Shown here piece after piece: positions 60,019-64,000 of a DNA stretch of 64,000 bases (positions are counted from its first letter, which is position 1; each line of letters starts with the position of its first letter). The position numbers were made by a program, and so were the translations under genes. The notes under the pieces are model-generated. The model made no database searches. It saw only the letters and a program-made list of their open reading frames with translations, and was not told where the DNA came from. The stretch comes from Blepharisma stoltei. Taxonomy: Eukaryota > Ciliophora > Heterotrichea > Heterotrichida > Blepharismidae. The stretch spans positions 124,001 through 188,000 of the forward strand of contig CAJZBQ010000006.1 in assembly GCA_914767885.1 (NCBI GenBank), in the 5' to 3' direction.

Positions 60019-61844
60019 ATGGACTATTTAGATCAGCTACCAATAGATGGGTTCAACCACGATCTTTTCGAAAGAAATAAAAATCTCCTAGACCAAGGTG
60101 TCGCTCCTAAGCCTTATACAAAAACTGGGACAACCATTGTTGGCTTAATGTACGAAGGAGGGGTCGTATTAGGTGCAGATACTCGTGCGACGGGAGGATC
60201 AATGGTTTTAGATAAGATGTGTGACAAGCTCCATATGCTTGCTCCCAACATTTTTGCAGCTGGAGCTGGTACAGCAGCTGATCTTGAGCATGTGACACTC
60301 AACATTGGATATCAGCTTGAACTTCTCAGATTATATTCAGGAAGGCAAAGTAGAGTGATCACAGCAATTACTCTTTTAACAGAGCATTTGTTTAAGTATG
60401 GAGGAAATATCGGGGCTTATTTGATTGTAGGAGGGGTTGATGCAAGTGGAGCGCAGCTGTTTATGATATATGGATTTACCTTTAATAGCACGCTGAGTAG
60501 CGTTTTTCGGTGAGCTAGATATAGCCCATAAACCTATATAGATTTCTTTGTAGGGTAAGATGTAATGGATTGTTGAACGACCAATTTCAGGATATGCTAT
60601 AGAAGTGGCATTCCCAAAAAATGGTTGACAGGTGAGAAAAATTGACAAGAAAAAGCACTTATTTTTAAAATTTAAGACTAGAGATGATAAATATAAAACA
60701 TTATTATGAGCTATTAAGAATTTCATACAGAGCATTGAGCACTCAGTACAAGTTCTGGCTTTTAAGGATATTTGATCATAATCAAATTGGCATTGTTTAT
60801 TTAAAAATATATCTTTCTACAAAAAAGCAACTAAGTTTTTAATTTTTAAGTCTATTTAATTTCTAAAGAACACCATATATTAAAACCTAGTTAATTTAGC
60901 CTAATTTCACTTTTTTAACACTTCCTAGTATAGAGATTCAGCTCGTCCCCTGTCTTGGTCGTTCATTCATCCATTACATAAAGAAATCTATATATAGGGA
61001 TATAGCTATACCATCTAGCTTACTAAATTTGGATTATTAAAAATACTACTTACTACCCCCCCCTCCGTGAGTGAACAAAAAAAAATTTTGTTCACTCACG
61101 GAGGGGGGGGTTAATTTTTTTTTTAAAAAAATTATATATATAAATTTTATAAAAAATATTGTTTTTCGAAATTTAAAAAAATCCTAATTCGCAAAAATGG
61201 AAAGCAAATATTAATTCAATTTGCAAAATTTATGTTTTAAAAAGCAATTCGTTTAAAATTAAACAGAATTAGCTCTATACTTCATTATACTAATTATCAT
61301 TTATATATTAAAATTTTTTTCCATAAAAAATTTTTCTATTAAAAAATTTTTGTTCACTCACGGAGGATGGGTTTTTGGGCAAAAAATAGCGATTTTTCTA
61401 ATGGTTTTGTTCACTCACGGAGGGGGGGGGAGTTAGTAGAGCATTTATGCTAAAAATGCATATCTGCTGATGGGACATATCGTCATCATCCTTTTCATAC
61501 AATGGGATCTGGAAGTCTCGCGGCAATGAGCATGTTTGAAACTGAGTACAGAGATCATATGACTGTAATATTTATTATAGAAAGAAGAAGCTATGCAATT
61601 GGTGGCGAAAGCAATAGAAGCTGGAATCTTTAATGATTTAGGATCAGGAAGTTCAGTGGATTTAGTTGCAATTGATAAAGATGGGCATGACCATAAAAGA
61701 ACGTTGAGAAATTATAATAAAAAGGCTTATCAAAGCTCAATTCAGTATAATTTCCCGAAAGGAGTTACACGTAAGATTTATTTAGCAATTAAGAGGGAAT
61801 ATCCTTTGGTGATAACTGAAGTGTCGGCAATGGAAATTGAGTAA
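60019..61844 (+). CDS. PSMB7: 20S proteasome subunit beta type-7 (beta-2, trypsin-like activity)
   Basis: Exons 60019-60468, 61463-61564 and 61581-61844 give 271 aa; the human protein is about 277. The propeptide ends at Gly37; catalytic Thr38 opens TTIVGL, followed by Asp54 (GADTRAT) and Lys70, the nucleophile system of active beta subunits. The family block TMGSGSLAAMSMFE and GIFNDLGSGSSVDL lie in the 3' exons, and the C-terminal extension that clasps neighbouring beta-3 is present. The gene is cut by a 994-bp TA-bounded insert (60469-61462) and a 16-nt intron (61565-61580, GTAATATTTATTATAG). Because this gene is normally essential, the insert must be removed in the expressed genome, which marks this as germline sequence. 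Confidence 0.95.
60511..61024. mobile_element. Inverted-repeat element nested in the proteasome IES
   Basis: Imperfect ~70-bp arms: AGCTAGATATAGCCC...TAGATTTCTTT...GTAATGGATTGTTGAACGACC at the left and the reverse complement at 60955-61022. No ORF inside. Confidence 0.75.
61056..61435. mobile_element. MITE nested in the proteasome IES (GTGAGYGAACAAAA family)
   Basis: Begins with a C run and TCCGTGAGTGAACAAAA, ends with the inverted counterpart and a G run, with inner inverted copies. Flanked by TA (61054-61055, 61434-61435). It is very similar along its length to 15289-15717. Confidence 0.9.
61565..61580 (+). other. 16-nt intron of the proteasome gene
   Basis: GTAATATTTATTATAG; removing it joins EYRDHMT to KEEAMQLVAKAI, as in other beta-7 subunits. 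At 16 nt it is not a multiple of three, so splicing is required. Confidence 0.9.
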
Positions 61845-62457
61845 TAAATTAGATCTCTGGAAATCATCTAAATTCTTAATCTTACCTTACTCCTTATTTG
61901 AGTGATCATCTTCTATCAACAACAAAAAATTCATATATTGTTGAAAAAAATTCCATTCAATAGTAAACAAAAAACTATTATTTAAATTTTTCTTTTAATA
62001 AATAATAATTTTTTAATTAAATTTCTAATTAATTCTTTTTACACTTTAGACAGCCCATATTTTAAACATAAGTCTTATAAATTAAATAAAATTTTTACTT
62101 TTGGCATTTGTAAATTTTTTAGAAATTGAAAAGCGAACTCCCTCCATAAGTAGGGTAAAAGCATTTTGTGCACTCAAAGAGCAGAGAAATTAACAAAATC
62201 CATAACAAATTTTTATCTAATTACAGAAACTTATTTGATTCAATTTTTCTTTATTTGCAAAAAGGATATTAAAAGTTTATTCCCCTTTTTATTAATTCAT
62301 CAAAGTCGCTTTCACTCAAATAAAGTGCTTCAAAATATGAAAATGCCACCAAGAGAAGGAAAAATGATATTTATCACATCTCTTGTGTAATTATTAGTTG
62401 CCATATTAGAGAATTAAATAAAGACCGAGTTTGCTTAACACCAATTAAGCAAAATTA
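61845..62457. other. Intergenic region between PSMB7 and the EF-hand gene
   Basis: Convergent 3' ends. A 74-codon frame at 62166-62390 has no recognisable features and is not called as a gene. Confidence 0.5.
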
Positions 62458-62712
62458 TTAAGCTGTTGCTGAGAGGAGCTTTGCAACAAATGCCTGAAGC
62501 TCGTTCTCGTCCACAGTTCCACTTCCATCAACGTCGAGGCCTGAGAATTCTTCATTCATCTGGTCTTCAGTGATGGCATTCATGCCGTGATCAGTGATCA
62601 TTTTTGCGATTGCAGATTTGAATTCATCTCTATCAAGAGCACCTGAGCCGTCGGTGTCTGCAAAGGAGAAAATGTCTTTGGTTATTTGGAGTACACGTTC
62701 TTGATCAACCAT
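62458..62712 (-). CDS. Small two-EF-hand calcium-binding protein
   Basis: 84 aa, start at 62712, TAA at 62458-62460. Two canonical loops: DTDGSGALDRDE (residues 19-30) and DVDGSGTVDENE (60-71), each with Asp or Ser at ligand positions 1, 3 and 5 and Glu at 12, so both should bind calcium. The loop spacing is that of one EF-hand pair. It is half the size of calmodulin and has no signal or membrane segment, so it should be a soluble calcium sensor or buffer. The region is clearly less AT-rich than its flanks, as expected of a well-expressed gene. No insert or intron. Confidence 0.85.
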   Translation of the reverse strand: MVDQERVLQITKDIFSFADTDGSGALDRDEFKSAIAKMITDHGMNAITEDQMNEEFSGLDVDGSGTVDENELQAFVAKLLSATA

Positions 62713-63514
62713 TTATTAATTATTACGAGTCGTAGCTTTTGGAGCCAAAATGGACAATTTATAACTTCAACAAGCTCTATTTGGCTGATTATTGCAATTT
62801 CAGCAGCAAGGCAATTATAAAAAACTCAAAAGCCTTCATTTGGGTTAAAAACTTGTGTAAATTCAAGAAGTAATTGAAGATGCCAATTTCATGTTGAAAC
62901 GATATTTGTAGCTCTGGTTAAAAGTTTTCCAATAAGCACAAGCTAAATCCAACAATCTTAAGCATCAAATGAACTCGAAGAAATCTTAAAACATCTTACT
63001 TTATGGAAATCAAGAAATTGAACTTATCTCTTCGACTAATTAACCTTAAGTGATTAATTTCCATGCTAGCAGGTGTATAAAGTCCTAAATTGGTAAATTT
63101 TGATCTTAAGAAACAAACTTAGAAAATTTAACTGAAAATGGATGGAGTTGCATAATTGAAATGAGATCTTAAAGATGAATTTTGTTAATAAAAGTAGATA
63201 TGATTTGAGTTGATAATTTTAGGAGACTAACTATGCAATTTAATAGAAAAAGGTTTGCAAAGAAAAATTCAATAATTCATGCAATTATAAATAGAAATCG
63301 ATTAATAACCGAATTAAGTATAATTTAATCTAGCCCAAATTATCCTTAATCTCATATTTAATCTTGAATTACTTATAGCAGCTTCAATAAGTTTTAAGTT
63401 CTTCTTTTCTTTAAAGAATAATAGCAGAAAAAATGCTAAAAATACCTATAGAAGGGTTTGCTTACATGTTGACTCTAAATCAGCATTGCATAATTCCATA
63501 TAAATTTATAATAA
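62713..63514. other. Intergenic region upstream of the EF-hand gene
   Basis: AT-rich, about 800 bp, with no supported gene, repeat or RNA. It should include the EF-hand promoter near 62713-62800. Confidence 0.5.
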
Positions 63515-64000
63515 TTAATCATAGATATTTTCCTTAATATCACTTTGATTTAAAGAAATACTTGCATTTGCAGAATTCAACTCTAAGCTTGGAATCAACG
63601 GTCTTACTCTATCATGAGGAGGGGATTTAAAATCAAAATGCTTAAATATCACAGAGTTCCCAACATCTTTAAATGGAATATTCAGTTTCGTGAAGCTTAG
63701 CATCCCAGAAACCACAGCAACTTCATCAGCTAGACTCTTGGACTTGCATCGATTTTTTTGAGATAAAATTTTTTCATTTCTTTCAGATAGCACTGGAGTA
63801 AACGTATATTTCGGCTTCGACTGATTTTTTATCTTTTCTTTCTTAATTTCGATCTCTTTGGCGTTATTGTATAGCCTTGAACCAATATCATCGGTAGAAA
63901 TTTTGGGAGAACTTCGAGATTTGCTGCTTGAAAATGAATTTCCTTTGGTAGGAGTGCTATTACTTCTTTTAATTGGAGTGCTTTGAATAGGAGTAGGGCA
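63515..64000 (-). CDS. Unrecognised protein, C-terminal part (5' end outside window)
   Basis: The frame is open from the window edge to TAA at 63515-63517, about 161 residues. It begins with a Ser/Thr/Pro-rich basic stretch (PIQSTPIKRSNSTPTKGNS, then SKSRSSPKIS), then DIGSRLYNNAKEIEIKKEK, a charged helix-prone segment, then KYTFTPVLSERNEKIL. The pattern RLYxxAxxxxxKK followed by FTP is common in ciliate and other protist cytoskeletal proteins of unknown function, so that is only a hint. No membrane segment, cysteine motif or catalytic motif is visible, and no insert or intron interrupts this part. Confidence 0.7.
   Translation of the reverse strand, partial: CPTPIQSTPIKRSNSTPTKGNSFSSSKSRSSPKISTDDIGSRLYNNAKEIEIKKEKIKNQSKPKYTFTPVLSERNEKILSQKNRCKSKSLADEVAVVSGMLSFTKLNIPFKDVGNSVIFKHFDFKSPPHDRVRPLIPSLELNSANASISLNQSDIKENIYD

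Larger units (their letters stand above)
60469..61462. mobile_element. 994-bp IES in the proteasome gene
   Basis: TA at 60467-60468 and 61461-61462. Joining gives AQLFMISADGTYRHHPF in frame; the other TA register does not. It holds a long inverted-repeat unit and a MITE. Confidence 0.9.

Noticed and set aside
62166-62390. 74-codon plus-strand frame between PSMB7 and the EF-hand gene
   Set aside because: No homology pattern, AT-rich composition and no supporting feature.
1-64000. CRISPR arrays, bacterial operons, ribosome binding sites, telomere ends
   Set aside because: The window is eukaryotic with tiny introns; no regularly spaced repeats, Shine-Dalgarno context or telomere-like tandem repeats were seen.

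Overview
The window reads as germline (micronuclear-type) DNA of a heterotrich ciliate, most probably Blepharisma. Three things in the sequence say so. (1) TGA is read as tryptophan: at the same site, sister gene copies alternate TGG and TGA (for example near 3450 and 8370), and the reading frames only become gene-sized when TGA is sense, while clean genes end in TAA. (2) Introns are 15-16 nt, start with GTA and end in TAG (for example 10000-10014 and 61565-61580). (3) Coding regions, including a universally required proteasome gene, are interrupted by AT-rich or palindromic segments, mostly bounded by TA, whose exact removal restores the frame. These are internal eliminated sequences (IESs), as expected in a ciliate germline.

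Positions 1-59780 hold an expanded family of giant surface-type proteins. Each has a signal peptide, a malectin-like domain, alternating cysteine-rich and LamG-like (concanavalin-A fold) modules, and a polytopic membrane C-terminus with two 15-nt introns. Seven loci are labelled A to J below; F/H and G/I are halves split by an inversion. In order: A (+, 3' end only), B (+, decayed), C (+, intact, 1526 aa after removal of inserts), D (-, intact, 1524 aa), an orphan C-terminal fragment, E (-, decayed chimera), F (+, 5' part), G (-, 5' part), H (-, 3' part), I (+, 3' part), and J (+, a giant copy: 14984 bp of germline DNA giving 3612 codons once 13 inserts and 2 introns are removed).

The F-G-H-I arrangement is explained by one 6.1-kb inversion whose two breakpoints both lie at TA dinucleotides. 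Turning 34959-41052 round rejoins F to H in frame, and brings the truncated ends of G and I together.

Between E and F (25304-30480) is a transposon-rich island. It holds a decayed minus-strand element with OTU-protease and retroviral-type integrase domains, two near-identical 428-bp SINE-like units with TAAG-repeat tails and 14-bp target duplications, a G-quadruplex-type tract and a MITE. Several MITE or IES families recur through the window: one with GTGAGCGAACAAAA termini, one of long multi-palindromes starting TAG...TTTCCC...ATGGCGC, and retroposon-like inserts with 10-14 bp duplications.

The right end (60019-64000) is ordinary: proteasome subunit beta type-7 (with a 994-bp IES and a 16-nt intron), a two-EF-hand calcium-binding protein, and the 3' part of an unrecognised protein. 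No tRNA, rRNA, telomere or CRISPR was seen.
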